Shown here one piece after another: positions 1 to 9,421 of a stretch of 64,000 nucleotides of DNA (positions are counted from its first letter, which is position 1; the number at the start of each line of letters is the position of its first letter). The stretch is from Methanobacterium_D sp040373355 (GTDB taxonomy: Archaea > Methanobacteriota > Methanobacteria > Methanobacteriales > Methanobacteriaceae), in contig NZ_CP166866.1 in the NCBI RefSeq assembly GCF_047495555.1, forward strand, positions 2,020,001-2,084,000, written 5' to 3'. A program made the translations under genes and the position numbers. The notes under the pieces were generated by a model that was given only the letters and a program-made list of their open reading frames with translations, made no database searches and was not told the DNA's origin.

Positions 1-1
1 T

Positions 2-187
2 AATCCTGATGAAAACATGTTTAGAGAATATTTCGACTACACTAGAAACTTATTTGGATTTTTAGGTTACAATGTAGTTGATATGCTGAGTTCATCAGGA
101 AATCTGACCCATGGAGTTGTTAAAGATAAAAAAGATGTCCTTGAGAAGGCTAGAAAGATAGGTAAGGATCTGGTTAACGCTGATTGA
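2..187 (+). CDS. Flavodoxin/NADPH-dependent FMN reductase-like protein, C-terminal end (partial)
   Basis: The window opens inside an open frame that gives 61 residues and ends in TGA. The visible part has an amphipathic helix, a hydrophobic beta strand (LFGFLGYNVVDML), a short loop with SSSGN, and a Lys-rich C-terminal helix (ARKIGKDLV). This pattern is usual for the C-terminus of flavodoxin-fold, NADPH-dependent FMN reductase or iron-sulfur flavoproteins in methanogens, where the last helix packs on the Rossmann-like core. The FMN-binding loop would lie upstream, outside the window, so the family call is an inference from the tail alone. Confidence 0.5.
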   Translation, partial: NPDENMFREYFDYTRNLFGFLGYNVVDMLSSSGNLTHGVVKDKKDVLEKARKIGKDLVNAD

Positions 188-324
188 ACATTTTTTTTAT
201 TATACGTTTTTGAAATAAAAATCAATTCATTTTACTATTTTTGAATAATTTTTTATCTGCTTCGTAACTCGACTATCTCTCACCATAAACATATTAATAG
301 ATTGCTTTAACGACTTAAAAATAC

Positions 325-630
325 ATTTTTAAACCTGCTAAGAAAATTAAAATCAAGAGAACAAACACATTAAAGCAATCTTAGCTAAATATAACAATTT
401 TACAAAGAGAAAATTTTAACACAATATAAAATAATATTATATTTTATATAGTAACTAAAATTAACTTGCTTAAAATCTTTAATATACACTAATTAGGTTT
501 ATTATGGCTTAATATTTAATTCTTAATTTTCTAAAGCTATTTTAAATTTACATAAACTATAATAGTAACATTTTTGTAACTATAATTATAAAGACTCACA
601 TAAACCTGATTTTAAAAATAAAGCAATTTA
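325..630 (+). repeat. Dispersed AT-rich repeat R1, copy A
   Basis: About 306 bp of non-coding sequence that recurs with high similarity at 5164-5446, 9026-9330 and 10286-10592, and in a shortened form at 6674-6860. Shared blocks in order are TTTTTAAACCTGCTAA, AGCTAAATATAAC, the run ACACAATATAAAATAATAT, TTGCATAAACTATAATAG or TTACATAAACTATAATAG, and ATAAAGACTCACA. Near the 3' end each copy has an imperfect hairpin (TATAATAGT...ACTATAATTATA). There is no open reading frame and no clear terminal inverted repeats. All copies have the same orientation regardless of neighbouring genes. It fills most of the gap between the flavodoxin-like gene and the receiver gene. Confidence 0.85.
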
Positions 631-697
631 ATTAACTAAAATTAATTTTTAATATATATTAACTGATTGAACTGAATTTTAAGTTTTAAAATAAAAA

Positions 698-1141
698 TTA
701 AGGTAAAGTAATTTGACCATACCAAAAGTTTTTAAATAAATCAATAAGTTCAATAAGGCCTTTCAAATCATCAGGTTTAAGTAAATAAGTATTAACACGA
801 CGATTATAAAGATCAAGTATTTCTTTATCAGTAATTTGTGGTGTAATAACAAAAACGGGAATATGAGTTAATTGAGGATCTTCTTTAATTTTCTCAACAG
901 TATTAGGAACCTCATCTAAAGGTAAAACCAAATTAAACATTATCAAAATGTTTCTACCTCCCAAAAGGCTTATATCCGATTTAGATTCATCCATATATTT
1001 TAGAAGCTCTTTTTCAGTATCAAAAACCTTTATTTCAATAACTGGCCTTAAAACAGATCCTGTTAACATCTCTTCTAATAGTAAGCCAGACTTTTTATTT
1101 TCAACTAAAAGAACCTTAATATTTTTTTCAATTTCTTCCAT
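698..1141 (-). CDS. Degenerate response-regulator receiver domain protein
   Basis: A 147-residue stand-alone receiver-like protein of the Rcp1/CheY type. The fold is recognisable: the first strand KVLLVEN carries the acidic-pocket Glu but has Asn for the second acidic residue, strand 4 ends in FVIT (the Thr switch position), and strand 5 carries the conserved Lys in YLLKPDD. The phosphoacceptor strand reads MFNLVLP, where active family members have an Asp before the L-x-L-P; here that residue is Asn. It lies on the same strand just downstream of the PAS kinase at 1263-3509, separated by about 120 bp that contain a partial R1 repeat. Probably a pseudo-receiver that binds without being phosphorylated, although an alternative alignment of the Asp site cannot be excluded. 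Confidence 0.75.
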   Translation of the reverse strand: MEEIEKNIKVLLVENKKSGLLLEEMLTGSVLRPVIEIKVFDTEKELLKYMDESKSDISLLGGRNILIMFNLVLPLDEVPNTVEKIKEDPQLTHIPVFVITPQITDKEILDLYNRRVNTYLLKPDDLKGLIELIDLFKNFWYGQITLP

Positions 1142-1198
1142 ACTACCAATCCAATTAATATTATATACACTTAAACCTTTAATAAAATATCATTTTAA

Positions 1199-1250
1199 AT
1201 TATAATTATAAAGACTCACACAAACTCTAAATCAAAAATAAAGTAAAAAT
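1199..1250 (+). repeat. Partial R1 repeat (3' end only)
   Basis: About 52 bp matching the last part of repeat R1 (TATAATTATAAAGACTCACA followed by CAAACT and AAAAATAAAG). It sits between the receiver gene and the kinase gene in the same orientation as the full copies. Confidence 0.7.
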
Positions 1251-1262
1251 AAGCAATTAAAT

Positions 1263-3509
1263 CTATTTTTCTGCTTCAACAATAGGAATAGTAAAATAAA
1301 AAGTAGAACCCACACCAAACTCAGACTTAACCCAAACACGACCACCATGACGATCAATAATACGCTTAACAATAGCAAGACCTATTCCAGAACCTTCAAA
1401 CTCACCAATAGCATGTAATCTTTTGAACACTTCAAATATTCTGTCAGTATATTGTAGTTCTATTCCAATACCATTATCAGAAACACTAAAAATATATTCA
1501 TCATTATTTTCTTGGACTGATATATGTATTTTAGGTTGTACTCCGGCCCTACGGAATTTAAGCGCATTTCCAATGAGATTTTGAAATACTCTTATAATTT
1601 GAGTTTCATCACCCATAATAGTTGGTAGGGAATCATAAGTTATTTCTGCATTATAATCGTCTATTGATGAACTTAAATTAGATAATGCATGTTTAAGAGC
1701 ATTTAGAGCGTTGAATTCCCAGAAATCACCATCACGAGTACCAACCCGCGAATACTCTAATAATCCTTGAATTTGCTGTTTCATCCTTGTAGAACCAGCC
1801 ACTATGTAATCAATGAACTCATCAGCATCCTCACCTAATTGTCCTTTATATCGTCTTTTAAGGAGTTGTGCATAACTGGCCATTGTACGGAGGGGTTCTT
1901 GGAGGTCATGGCTTGTAATGTATGCAAAGCTTTGTAATTCTTCATTGGAACGTTCTAATTCAGATATAGTTTCTTTTAATTGCTTTTCTGCATTATCACG
2001 TCGTGTAACATCATATAAAAATACTACAACAGAAATCGATCCATTAGATTTAATTATAGGTGTAGCTGAAGCATCATAAGTTTTATTAGATTTAGGTGAG
2101 TACTGTTCCCATTCTACAGTATTACCTTTAAATGCTTTTTTTATTTTACAATCTAAACAGATATCTTGCTTATTGTAAAAATATTCATAACATTTTTCCC
2201 CTTTTAAGTGTCCAAAATCCTTTTCTATTACAGGATTAACATATTCTAATTCATAATCACTATTTATAATATAAACACCACTTTTTGTAGTGTTAAGAAT
2301 ATTGTTTAGGTTTTCTTTTTCTATTAGAAGCTCATTTGTACGTTCTTCAACTTGTTCTTCTAAATGCGCATGTGCTTTTATTAACTCTTTTTCTAACCTT
2401 TTACGTTCATTAACATCATGAATAATAGAATAAAGTAGTTCTTTACCTTTAAAGGTTATTGGACCACTATAATTATCAACATAGCGTATTTCACCATTAG
2501 ATAAGCGATGTTTAAATGTAAAATAATTCTTTTTTTCTGCTCTTGCTTCTTGCATTTCTTCAAAGACCTGTCCTTCAGTAATTATGTTAATATCCGTTAT
2601 TTTCATTTTTTTAATTTCTTCTAAACTATAACCATAAAAAGAAAGTGCTGCAGGATTAGCATCCACAATATTTCCAGTTTCAGGGTCAATAAGAAGCATA
2701 ATAGCATGATTATTTTTAAACAGACTACGATATCGCATTTCACTTTCTTTTAATTCCTCTTCAGCTCTTTTACGTTTTGTAATGTCGGAAGTAACTGCTA
2801 AAATATTCCAGTCTGAAAAAGAAAGAGGGATTGCACTTACATTTGTCCAAATAATGGACTTATCTTCTTTCATTATTCCAACTTCGATATCTTTAACTGG
2901 TTTTTGCTCATTAAATGCTTTAACACTTGGAATATCGTTTAAATTCATTTCAGTCATATCTGACTTAATGTATTTTCTTTCTACATACTTTCCTTTATTA
3001 ATATCATCCTTAGATAATTCTAAAATCTCTTTTAATGTATTATTATTAAAAAGTATTTTCCTATCTTGACCTAATATAGAAATTCCAACAGGTAGCTCAT
3101 CAATCAATGTTCTTAATTTTCTTTCACTTTGAATGCGAGCAATTTCATCTTTTTTTTGTTCAGTTATATCTTGAAGTTGAGCTAAGAATCCAGAATTAGT
3201 AATAGAAATAGTAAAATCAATAAAAGCAGTACCATCATGTGTTGGAGTGTAAAATCCAAGTTTTTTAATATTATCAAAATCTAAAGGAGCTTGAAATTTA
3301 ATTAATTCATTTTTAACAAGTTCTTCTTTATGAGCTTTAACATAAGGATTATCAAATAAATTAGTTCCCTTAACATCTTCAAATTGAGGAATACCTGCCA
3401 TTTCTAACGCTGATTTATTCGCATCTATTAATTTCCCTTCTCTATTATAAAATAGGATTCCTATGGGTGATTTTTCAAATATTTCCTTGAATTTGTCTGA
3501 TTGTTCCAA
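1263..3509 (-). CDS. Multi-PAS sensor histidine kinase
   Basis: A 748-residue cytoplasmic sensor kinase without membrane segments. It has four PAS domains (about 1-120, 125-250, 258-375, 400-505); the fourth carries a Cys cluster (CYEYFYNKQDICLDC) that could bind a metal or respond to redox. A coiled coil leads to HisKA with the phosphoacceptor His in TSHDLQEP (about residue 535), then HATPase with N box QNLIGNALKF, G1 DNGIGI and G2 GSGIGLAIVKRI. Start is TTG at 3509 with GGGG seven bases upstream. Its N-terminal PAS and C-terminal kinase closely match the kinase at 52047-54830, while the middle differs. A pseudo-receiver gene follows on the same strand and is a possible partner. The ligand is unknown. 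Confidence 0.92.
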   Translation of the reverse strand: MEQSDKFKEIFEKSPIGILFYNREGKLIDANKSALEMAGIPQFEDVKGTNLFDNPYVKAHKEELVKNELIKFQAPLDFDNIKKLGFYTPTHDGTAFIDFTISITNSGFLAQLQDITEQKKDEIARIQSERKLRTLIDELPVGISILGQDRKILFNNNTLKEILELSKDDINKGKYVERKYIKSDMTEMNLNDIPSVKAFNEQKPVKDIEVGIMKEDKSIIWTNVSAIPLSFSDWNILAVTSDITKRKRAEEELKESEMRYRSLFKNNHAIMLLIDPETGNIVDANPAALSFYGYSLEEIKKMKITDINIITEGQVFEEMQEARAEKKNYFTFKHRLSNGEIRYVDNYSGPITFKGKELLYSIIHDVNERKRLEKELIKAHAHLEEQVEERTNELLIEKENLNNILNTTKSGVYIINSDYELEYVNPVIEKDFGHLKGEKCYEYFYNKQDICLDCKIKKAFKGNTVEWEQYSPKSNKTYDASATPIIKSNGSISVVVFLYDVTRRDNAEKQLKETISELERSNEELQSFAYITSHDLQEPLRTMASYAQLLKRRYKGQLGEDADEFIDYIVAGSTRMKQQIQGLLEYSRVGTRDGDFWEFNALNALKHALSNLSSSIDDYNAEITYDSLPTIMGDETQIIRVFQNLIGNALKFRRAGVQPKIHISVQENNDEYIFSVSDNGIGIELQYTDRIFEVFKRLHAIGEFEGSGIGLAIVKRIIDRHGGRVWVKSEFGVGSTFYFTIPIVEAEK

Positions 3510-3690
3510 TGATTTGCCCCTTTATGCCGTATCATGAAAATAATTGTAAAATTATTTAGAATAAATTGCATAAATAAATTACTATTTATTTTTGAAAAAT
3601 AATTCGCCATACAGTCATATAATGAAGTTCTTTCCAACTTAAACCATTAAAATATGCTCTAAATTATATGAATTCGAATTACATTGAAAT

Positions 3691-3914
3691 TAATTAACTC
3701 AAAATATGTCCAGAACCCATAATATATTATATAATTAACCTAAATCAAAAATAGTATAATAAACTTTATTTTCCAATTTGAAGTATAATTAATGCTTATT
3801 TAGGATTTTGAATAAAATTTTTCCTTAAGAATCAATTATATTCCCATATAAACTAACAGATTTTAAAGCTTTGTTTTGTAAAACATCCATTTATAATGCT
3901 TACTTTTTTCTTAA
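3691..3914 (+). repeat. Dispersed repeat R2, copy 1
   Basis: About 224 bp of non-coding sequence upstream of the histone gene, repeated at 12223-12450. Shared blocks include TTAACTCAAAATATGT, CAGAACCCATAATAT, TTAATGCTTATTTAGGATTT, AAACTAACAGATTTTAAAGC and TTTTGTAAAA, ending in TACTTTTTTCTTA or a close variant. No open reading frame is seen. The rest of the 3510-4113 gap is AT-rich and holds the histone promoter. Confidence 0.8.
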
Positions 3915-4028
3915 GCAATTTAACTTATTTTTTTGTTTTATTTTTTTTTTGACACTATGATAATCATGTGGATTAGCTTAAAGTGGTCAAAAATCAGATA
4001 ATTTTCTAAATAATCACAGTAAAATAAG

Positions 4029-4042
4029 ATAAATATATATAA
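4029..4042 (+). promoter_or_regulatory. Probable TATA box of the histone gene
   Basis: The sequence AAATATATATAAG lies about 75 bases upstream of the histone ATG and fits an archaeal box A. A strong ribosome binding site (GAGGTGAT) precedes the ATG at 4114. Confidence 0.5.
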
Positions 4043-4112
4043 GATTATTAATAGAATTTATATTACTAAAATAAAAATAAATATTACTAATACAAAAATG
4101 AGGTGATTTTTT

Positions 4113-4320
<208 letters not shown>

Positions 4321-4487
4321 AACCTTTTTAACTTTTACATTCGCCTACTAAAAGATACATATACTTTTTTTCAATGATTTTTCCCTAATAGCCCATAACT
4401 TACAATTTAAATATTATTTTTATTTCGTAATAGAGTGCCATAATGACTTATAAAATATTATAATAAAATAAAACTTACTAAATGACC

Positions 4488-4521
4488 AAGTTATTAAGTG
4501 CATAAGTTTGTAACTTACTAA
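4488..4521 (-). repeat. parS-like repeat R3 (distal site 1)
   Basis: A 34-bp element, AAGTTATTAAGTG followed by CATAAGTTTGTAACTTACTAA. Its reverse complement matches the TTAGTAAGTTATAAACTTA elements around the ParA operon at 54.9-56.5 kb, and it matches 12089-12122 almost base for base. It contains the inverted repeat AAGTT-N3-AACTT with one change. Confidence 0.65.
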
Positions 4522-4591
4522 TGAAATTAAAAATCAATGCTAAAGATTCAAACAAGCTTAATTAAAAAAGAGAAAAAAAATAATTAAGGAG

Positions 4592-5017
4592 TTATCCCAT
4601 TCCTCCTAAAAATGCTCCAGTTCTTGCATCTACTTTAGCGCCACCAATAGCTTCACCATAATACGGACTACTTTTATCATTACCATAAACAGTAATCAAA
4701 TAGTAAGGTTTTCCACCATTTTTAACAAGCGATGCTGTAAAACGTAATCGTGTATCTCCTTGAGCCCCACTTTTAACCTTTGTGATGCTTATTGCTTTAG
4801 ATGCAGAAATTAAGTTTTGATTATCATCATTAGTTTTTGACTTTTGAGTGGATGTCTGATTTGAAGTTGTATTTATAACAGGTGTAGAATTTTGAGTTGT
4901 TTGATTTGCAGAGTAATTAGTATTCATTGAAGTATTGTTATTTTGATTTGTGCAACCAGATATTCCCATTATACCTAAAATTAAAAGTAAAATTAAAATT
5001 ATTGGTATTTTCTTCAA
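4592..5017 (-). CDS. Lipoprotein with PepSY-like C-terminal domain
   Basis: About 141 residues. I take the TTG at 5017 as the start because GGGGTGA lies just upstream; this gives a textbook lipoprotein signal (MKKIPIILILLLILGIMGISGC) with the lipobox Cys. An Asn/Thr/Ser-rich, low-complexity linker follows, then a domain of about 70 residues (from ASKAISITKVKSG to the Gly-rich end) that has the PepSY-like pattern: helix, then strands around YYLITVYG and KVDARTGAFLGG. It is expected outside the membrane, anchored by lipid. The protein at 61220 has the same architecture of linker plus PepSY-like end. Function is unknown. Confidence 0.75.
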   Translation of the reverse strand: MKKIPIILILLLILGIMGISGCTNQNNNTSMNTNYSANQTTQNSTPVINTTSNQTSTQKSKTNDDNQNLISASKAISITKVKSGAQGDTRLRFTASLVKNGGKPYYLITVYGNDKSSPYYGEAIGGAKVDARTGAFLGGMG

Positions 5018-5163
5018 GATTTCACCCCATTTATCATTCATTTTTTTGTTTATAATATTAACATTTTCTATTAAAGTAAAATAAAAATTATTATACTATT
5101 TTTTAGGAGATATTCCATTATTATTCTATATTTCGCCATACCATACTATAACCACTTACAGCT

Positions 5164-5446
5164 ACTATTTTTAAACTTGTTAAAAAATCATAATCACAAA
5201 AACAAGCACATAATATAATTTTTAGCTAAATATAACAGTTTTACAAAGAGAAAATTTGACACAATATAAAATAATATCATATTTTATATAGTAAAGAAAA
5301 TTAACACGCTTAAAACATTTTATACACAAAAAACAGGTTTATTAAACTTTAATATTTAGTTTTTAATTTTTTAAGCAGTTTAAATTTACATAAACTATAA
5401 TAGTATCATTTTTGAAACTATAATTATAAAAAATCACACCCAAAAT
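5164..5446 (+). repeat. Dispersed AT-rich repeat R1, copy B
   Basis: About 283 bp matching R1 copy A from ACTATTTTTAAACTTGTTAA to the ATAATTATAAA block. It lies in the gap between the lipoprotein gene and the SBF-type transporter. The remaining sequence up to 5755 is AT-rich, with no recognised feature other than the transporter ribosome binding site (TAGGAGATTTTTTAA). Confidence 0.8.
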
Positions 5447-5755
5447 ACCATTATTAAGGCAAAAATAGAGTTTTAAAGAACTAAAACTAATTTTTAATGC
5501 ATAATGATTGAATAAATATTTTTTTTCAAATCATTATTTATCTTTTATAAACATTTAACTTTTAAAATGTAAAACTATGAGATCCTAATAAAAATAAATC
5601 TAAATTAATACACCACATATCTTTTTTAAATATTAAAAGAATATAAAATCTTACATAGTGTAGTTAATAATCATAGGAATGTTTAAAAAGTCTTTCAGCA
5701 AATTAGAGTTATTAACTGATTATTTAAACATAAATTATTATAGGAGATTTTTTAA

Positions 5756-6613
5756 ATGGAGGTTATTCTTCAACAGTTTGCTAATCTGAGTGTTTTAATT
5801 TATATTGTTTCAACTATGTTATCTATGGGGCTTAGTTTTTTCCCAAAACAATTTATTGAACCTCTAAAAGATAAAAAGCTTATATTAAAGTCATTAGCTG
5901 CAAATTTCATATTTGTACCCATCATAACTTATATTATACTGCAAATAATACCTCTACAAACCGGTCTTGCCATTGGACTGGTATTAATGGCTGCAGGAGC
6001 AGGATCACCATTCATGCTTAAACTAGTTCAATTTATGAAAGCCGATATTGCATTTGCAGTAGGATTGATGATAATATTATCAATAGTAACTTTAATCTAC
6101 ATGCCCCTAGTACTCTCAATCTTGTTACCTGGTGTTTCAGTTAATCCAGTATCTATAGCTACTTCATTATTAGTTTTAATATTTATACCATTAATAAGCG
6201 GAACTGCAGTAAAGTGGAGATATAATAACATAGCTAAAACAATTAAACCTACATTTAACCAAATATCAAACATATTCTTATTTATAGTAGTAATCCTTTA
6301 TTTAGTTCTTAATTATCAAGACTTTCTAGCAGTATTTGGAACTGGAGCACTAATAGCGGCCATATTATTTGTTTTAACAGCTTTCATAATCGGATACCTA
6401 TTAGGAGGTCCTTCCAAAAATACAAAACAAGTACTTGGCCTAGGAACTGCAATAAAGAATTCATCTGCAGCATTTGTAGTTGCTGTAGCCAACTTCAGCA
6501 CTGAATATGATGTTATGGCCATGATAATTGTAGTTTATTTACTCAGCATAATACTAATGATGTTAATCTCAGGAGAAATTAGTAAAAAAACAAAAGTCTC
6601 AGAAAATGTATAG
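5756..6613 (+). CDS. SBF/bile acid:sodium symporter-like transporter
   Basis: A 285-residue integral membrane protein with about nine hydrophobic segments, the size and layout of the SBF (bile acid:Na+ symporter, BART) superfamily. Typical features are MLSMGLSFFP after the first segment, the Gly-rich segment GLVLMAAGAGSPFMLKL, and GTAIKNSSAAFVVAVA, which corresponds to the conserved crossing region of the second repeat. The ATG follows AGGAGAT. The substrate cannot be inferred; archaeal members are generally not bile acid carriers. It stands alone between two R1 repeats. Confidence 0.85.
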   Translation: MEVILQQFANLSVLIYIVSTMLSMGLSFFPKQFIEPLKDKKLILKSLAANFIFVPIITYIILQIIPLQTGLAIGLVLMAAGAGSPFMLKLVQFMKADIAFAVGLMIILSIVTLIYMPLVLSILLPGVSVNPVSIATSLLVLIFIPLISGTAVKWRYNNIAKTIKPTFNQISNIFLFIVVILYLVLNYQDFLAVFGTGALIAAILFVLTAFIIGYLLGGPSKNTKQVLGLGTAIKNSSAAFVVAVANFSTEYDVMAMIIVVYLLSIILMMLISGEISKKTKVSENV

Positions 6614-6673
6614 CTCAAATTCAGGATATATACTAACTGTAAATTAACTTCATGAAAATAAATACATAATCAT

Positions 6674-6860
6674 TTGATCTAAATATAACCGTTTTACAAG
6701 TAGAAAATTTTAATACAATATAAAATATAATATTATATAGCTTATTTTTTAATTCTTAATTTTTTAAAGCTGTTTTAAAATTGTATAAATTATAGTATCA
6801 TTTTTGAAACCATAATTTTAAAGACTCACACAAACCTAATTTTAAAAATAAAGCATTTAA
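6674..6860 (+). repeat. Dispersed AT-rich repeat R1, copy C (internally shortened)
   Basis: About 187 bp matching both ends of R1 (TCTAAATATAACCGTTTTAC at the left, TTTAAAGACTCACACAAACC at the right) but missing roughly 100 bp of the middle. It lies between the transporter and the adhesin gene. Confidence 0.75.
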
Positions 6861-7095
6861 AAAGATTAAATAATCTTCTAAATAACATTTTCTAATTTAA
6901 TAATTATATTATAATTTATTTTTGTATTATTAATTCTAATAATATTCATATTACCTTTAAATTGTGAAAAACATCACAAAACTTATCATAATCTTTTTAT
7001 ACACCTCAATCATACTAATTTCAACAAGCACTTACTTAGTAAATAGTAACTTGGTAAAAATTGGTTTTTCTACTCCATAATCAGGCATAAAGGAG

Positions 7096-8994
7096 GTGAA
7101 AAAGATAAGAAAACAAAAAATAACAACCAAAACAATACTCCCAATACTATTAATAAGCCTAATACTATTATTCTGCTTAACCACAGTTTCAGCAGCAAAC
7201 GACACCATTTATGTAAACACTACCGGAAACGACACAACAGGAAATGGAAGTGCAGAAAACCCATACTTCAGCATACAGAAAGGAATAGATAACCTTAACC
7301 CAAGTGGGACGATATATTTAGCTAATGGAACATATAAGGGAACAGGAAACACTAAAATTACTATTAACAAGAATATGAGTATTATTGGTGAAAGCCAAAC
7401 AGGAACTATTATTGATGGAGAAAACACTAACTGGATATTCCATATTCAATTAGGTTTTACTGTATTGTTTCAACATTTAACACTCGCCAATGGATTATCA
7501 GATACTGGTGCTATCTTCAATTATGGTAACCTAACAGCCGAAAATTGTACCTTCAAAGGTAATAACGCAGATGGGAGTGGGGGTGCAATCTGTAACTCTT
7601 GGGATGGTACTTGTAATATTACAAATTGTACTTTCATTAGTAACACTGCAGATATAGGTGGGGGTGCTATCTTCCAAGGTGGTAACGGTATTTTCACTAT
7701 AACCCACTGTAATTTCACAAATAATACTGCAAAATATGGTGGTGCAATAAATACTGGGAATAGAGATCTAATTGTAAAAAATTGTACTTTTACAAATAAC
7801 ATTGCGGAGGATGGTGGTGCCATACTTGCTTGGACCGGGGGGACTATGAATTTGGTTAGTTGTAACTTCATTAATAATTCAGCAAATGGTACCTCAATAC
7901 AATCTGGTAATGGTGGTGCAATCTATATCCTTTGTCCCAGTATGATTACAAGTTGTAGTTTCACCAATAACAAAGCAGTTAACAAGGGTGGTGCTATCTT
8001 CAGTGCCCCATATAATTCTATCAATAAAATGAACTTCTGCAGATTTTACAATAACACTGCTTCTCTAGGTTCAGCAATTTGCAATTCTGGTTTTGGTGCA
8101 GATGTAGAAAATAACTGGTGGAGTTCAAACAACCCAAACTGGAGCAACTTAATATATGGATTTACTAATAATCCTGCGAAGTGGGTAATTTTAAGCGTTA
8201 ATGCCGCACCAAAAAATATCAATAACACACAAAACTCAACCATAACAGCAGATTTAAATCATAATATGAATGGTGCAGGCAATATAGAAACCTTTACAGG
8301 TCACATCCCTGATTGTCCAATAACCTTGTATACTCCTTGGGGAAGTTTTACAAACTCTGGAATAAATCATTCCATTACAATGGACACTATTAATGGTGTT
8401 ATGACTGCTACGTTCTATGCTATTGAGGGTGCAGCGCCTTTAAATGTTAAAGTCACAGCAACAGCCGATAATTACACTACAAATAAAACTGAATCAGCTT
8501 ACATTAACATTAACAAAACAGCAGACTTATACATTAATATTACAAGTGATAAAAGACCAAAAGTAGGTGAATTATTCACATTAACCTACAAACTCGGGAA
8601 CAAAGGACCAGACAATGCAACTAACGTCACAATAACCATACCATTACCACAAGGATTTGAATTAACTAACATTAGTGGTGATGGGAACTGGACTTACAAC
8701 AGCACAACAAACACAATAACCTGGACACTCACAAACGTTCCAGTCGGAGATCCATACCTTTACATTACTGGTAAAGTAACCAAAGCTGGAAGTTACATGT
8801 TTGGAGCTTCAATAACCTCAGAAACTTACAATATCAACACACAAAGCGTTAATCCAATTACTGTTGAAGCTTTACCAACAGCAAATGCAGCCAGTGAAAC
8901 AATTGGAATGCAAAACACAGGTTTACCAATACCTGCGCTTGTATTAGCTTTACTTGCAGTATTCGGTGGTTTAGTATTGCCAAGAATGAAGTAA
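7096..8994 (+). CDS. Adhesin-like surface protein (beta-helix, DUF11, C-terminal anchor)
   Basis: A 632-residue secreted protein. A signal peptide (about 1-33, ending VSAAND) is followed by a right-handed parallel beta-helix (about 40-350) with many Chlamydia polymorphic-protein-like turns such as GGAI and NCTFTNN. Then come an Ig-like region, a DUF11 domain (about 470-590, TADLYINITSDKRPKVG to the strand-rich end) and a C-terminal hydrophobic segment ending PRMK. The motif QNTGLPIP before that segment resembles a cell-wall sorting signal. Such proteins coat Methanobacterium cells and bind surfaces or partners. The start is uncertain: the GTG at 7096 lies inside the Shine-Dalgarno sequence AGGAGGTGA. 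Confidence 0.9.
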   Translation: MKKIRKQKITTKTILPILLISLILLFCLTTVSAANDTIYVNTTGNDTTGNGSAENPYFSIQKGIDNLNPSGTIYLANGTYKGTGNTKITINKNMSIIGESQTGTIIDGENTNWIFHIQLGFTVLFQHLTLANGLSDTGAIFNYGNLTAENCTFKGNNADGSGGAICNSWDGTCNITNCTFISNTADIGGGAIFQGGNGIFTITHCNFTNNTAKYGGAINTGNRDLIVKNCTFTNNIAEDGGAILAWTGGTMNLVSCNFINNSANGTSIQSGNGGAIYILCPSMITSCSFTNNKAVNKGGAIFSAPYNSINKMNFCRFYNNTASLGSAICNSGFGADVENNWWSSNNPNWSNLIYGFTNNPAKWVILSVNAAPKNINNTQNSTITADLNHNMNGAGNIETFTGHIPDCPITLYTPWGSFTNSGINHSITMDTINGVMTATFYAIEGAAPLNVKVTATADNYTTNKTESAYININKTADLYINITSDKRPKVGELFTLTYKLGNKGPDNATNVTITIPLPQGFELTNISGDGNWTYNSTTNTITWTLTNVPVGDPYLYITGKVTKAGSYMFGASITSETYNINTQSVNPITVEALPTANAASETIGMQNTGLPIPALVLALLAVFGGLVLPRMK

Positions 8995-9025
8995 TTTTAG
9001 GGGATTAATGTTATTCCCAACTCTT

Positions 9026-9330
9026 TTTATTTTTAAGTGCTAAAAAAATTAAAATAACAAAAATAATCACATTACACCAGTTTTAGCTGATTATAACAGT
9101 TCTACAAGTAGAAAATTTTACTGCAATATAAAATAATATTATATTTTATATAGTAATGAAAATTAGCTTGCTTAAAACATTGGATATGTTAAAATAAAGA
9201 GTATTACATCTTAATAGTTAATTTCTAATTTTATAAATGCATATTAAATTTGCATAAACTATAATAGTAACATTTTTATAACTATCATTATAAAGACTCA
9301 CACAAACTTAATTTTCAAAATAAAGCATTC
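9026..9330 (+). repeat. Dispersed AT-rich repeat R1, copy D
   Basis: About 305 bp of R1, from TTTTTAAGTGCTAA to AATAAAGCATTCA. It fills most of the space between the adhesin gene and the hypothetical gene on the opposite strand, in the 3'-3' convergent gap. Confidence 0.85.
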
Positions 9331-9421
9331 ATTTCTATTATTTAAAGCATACCGTAAAATGTAGGAAGTAAAAAGTAAAATGTAGACTTTAAATTGTTTT
9401 TTATCTTTTTATTTGCCCATA

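Noticed and set aside
948..1205. Plus-strand open frame across the receiver gene
   Set aside because: It is antisense to the receiver gene, has no ribosome site, and the product is Ser/Ile/Phe-rich, as expected from a shadow frame.
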